A DNA stretch of 64,000 nucleotides from positions 744,001 to 808,000 of the forward strand of contig OZ220743.1 of assembly GCA_965116965.1 (NCBI GenBank), given 5' to 3'. Positions 62,936 through 64,000 of this stretch are shown piece after piece. The first letter of the stretch is position 1; each line of letters begins with the position of its first letter. The translations under genes and the position numbers were made by a program. The notes beneath the pieces were generated by a model. That model worked only from the letters and a program-made list of their open reading frames with translations, did no database searches and had not been told where the DNA came from. The stretch comes from Aldehydirespirator sp965116965 (GTDB taxonomy: Bacteria; Actinomycetota; Acidimicrobiia; Acidimicrobiales; Aldehydirespiratoraceae).

Positions 62936-64000
62936 ATGACTTCTCGGGTCCGTGCCGTGGGCGCCGGACTGGCGCTGCTGGCGGCGGCCTGCTCGGGCGG
63001 TGACATGGACGCTCCCTCCTTCACCGGCGGCTCGGTGACCGGGGCTGAAGCCCCTGCGGCCGACACGCCCGACGCCGACACGCCCGACGCCGCCGCCTCG
63101 GACGCCGCCGCCTCGGACGCCGCCGCCTCGGAAACCGCCGCTCCCGACGCCGCCGGCGCCCCGGACGCCGGCGAGCGGGACCAGCTCGCCCCACGCGAGC
63201 GCGGCGCCCTGCGGAACTTCCTGGGATACGAGTTCCCGCCCGCCCCCGACACCCCGACCGGCCCCATCGACCAGGCCGCCGTCGATATCCTCGAAGTCAT
63301 CTGGGCGGGCCTCGAACTGGGCGGCTTCGACGGCGCCCTGGTCGCCGGCCTCGGCAACACCGGCGACGCCCGGCTGGCCTGGATCACGTCCGACCTGCTC
63401 CGGTTCTTCGTCTTCGGCGACATCCACGACGGGTCGATCTCGGCGTTCCAGAAGCTGACCGGCGCCAGGGTGGCCGACGACCCGGTAGCCGCCCGTAGCT
63501 CGTGGATGTCGGTCACCGACCACCTGATCGCATGGGACCTCCCCGCCTTCCCCCGCTACGCCGAGTACAAGGAGCGCCTGTTCACGCTGGTCGAACCTCG
63601 CTGGCAGCCGTTCTTCGACGACCCCGACGCCGACATCGACTGGCGCATGGTGAGCTGGGGCGGGGTGTACATCGACGACCGCGCCCTCGGCGACCAGAGG
63701 GGCTGCCCCCGGGGCTGCATCCCGGCCCTGGACGATCCGGCCGTCACCGACGCAGCCGGCGGCTCCTGGTACTCCGACGACGGCATCGTCTTCGCGGTCG
63801 TCGTCAGCGACGAGGCCCGGGCCTACCCCCGCCACATGATGGAAGTCCACGAGATGGTCAACGACACCCTCGGCGGCCGCCGGATCGGCATGCCCTACTG
63901 CACGCTGTGCGGCTCGGCCCAGGCCTATTTCACCGATGACGTGCCCGACGGCGTGGAGACGCCCGTCCTGCGCACCACGGGGCTGCTGTCCCGGTCCAAC
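62936..64000 (+). CDS. DUF3179-domain lipoprotein (runs off the right edge)
   Basis: 355 residues visible, no stop in the window. Lipobox 'LALLAAACSGG' (Cys ~19), then a low-complexity linker (DTPDADTPDAAASDAAASDA), then the DUF3179 core with 'SDEARAYPRHMMEVHEMVND' and 'IGMPYCTLCGSAQAY' (paired cysteines, probably metal binding). It is anchored outside the membrane. The function of DUF3179 is not established. Confidence 0.88.
   Translation, partial: MTSRVRAVGAGLALLAAACSGGDMDAPSFTGGSVTGAEAPAADTPDADTPDAAASDAAASDAAASETAAPDAAGAPDAGERDQLAPRERGALRNFLGYEFPPAPDTPTGPIDQAAVDILEVIWAGLELGGFDGALVAGLGNTGDARLAWITSDLLRFFVFGDIHDGSISAFQKLTGARVADDPVAARSSWMSVTDHLIAWDLPAFPRYAEYKERLFTLVEPRWQPFFDDPDADIDWRMVSWGGVYIDDRALGDQRGCPRGCIPALDDPAVTDAAGGSWYSDDGIVFAVVVSDEARAYPRHMMEVHEMVNDTLGGRRIGMPYCTLCGSAQAYFTDDVPDGVETPVLRTTGLLSRSN

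Noticed and set aside
62699..63850. Minus-strand 383-codon ORF
   Set aside because: Antisense to the DUF3179 lipoprotein gene, which has a lipobox and family motifs and continues past the window.

Overview
The window is high-GC DNA with the gene content of a chromosome. It holds a large family of secreted S-layer-homology (SLH) proteins, a CrgA-type division protein, a probable dUMP-forming dCTP deaminase, actinobacterial-style gene structure (GTG starts, very high GC3) and many P450/SDR/acyl-metabolism genes. This suggests an actinobacterium, and the SLH signature 'INCIAYYG.TNGTGDGS' points (by recollection, not search) to Acidimicrobiia. Taxonomy is an inference.

Layout. 1-10.0 kb: accessory island ending at a tRNA-Gly(CCC) gene. 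It carries a prepilin-like gene, a Kv-type potassium channel, an HNH protein with a glycine-zipper N-terminus, an XRE-like regulator, a translationally coupled pair (tyrosine-recombinase-like protein plus DDE transposase-like protein), and an ISL3-family IS with a perfect 8-bp target duplication that splits a small zinc-ribbon gene. 10-29.5 kb: mostly housekeeping/metabolic (YaaA, aminotransferase, Dcd, P450/SDR pair, CrgA, DoxX, EamA, MsrA, D-aminoacylase-like amidohydrolase, acetyl-CoA synthetase, HAD, HtpX, YajQ, tRNA-Tyr). It is decorated with in-frame minisatellites and with 95-137 bp MITE-like elements that start at a TA and often supply a gene's stop codon. 29.5-33 kb: a secreted SLH metalloprotease between 67-bp inverted repeats, a GNAT, and small genes.

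33-61.6 kb: the most unusual part. Seven SLH surface-protein genes or fragments fall into an 'A' type and a 'B' type. One A gene (33589) has a promoter-side leader, multiple Shine-Dalgarno/start modules and a signal peptide. Two other A genes (49454 on +, 57423-59975 on -) are complete from the signal peptide onward, but each has lost start codon and RBS at almost the same nucleotide, within or next to the shared sequence AAGCGGCGCTCGGGTTGGGC. Each A gene ends in the same terminator hairpin, and the two start-less ones are followed by an intact B gene. The second and third A-B pairs face each other as an inverted duplication. A P4-type tyrosine integrase sits beside the third pair and a broken integrase lies between the two. 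This is the arrangement expected of an expression site plus silent cassettes (surface-antigen switching); that reading is an inference.

Embedded in this region (39.6-46.9 kb) is a five-gene minus-strand operon: alpha-dioxygenase/COX-like heme peroxidase, P450 (frameshifted), di-heme cytochrome c, OYE-type flavoenzyme and a 4-TM protein. Its enzyme set resembles oxylipin pathways, and it is bracketed by inverted 3' fragments of one IS30 transposase. 47-49.4 kb is a graveyard (DUF3800, HipA, MITEs). 61.7-64 kb has PyrE and a DUF3179 lipoprotein that runs off the end.
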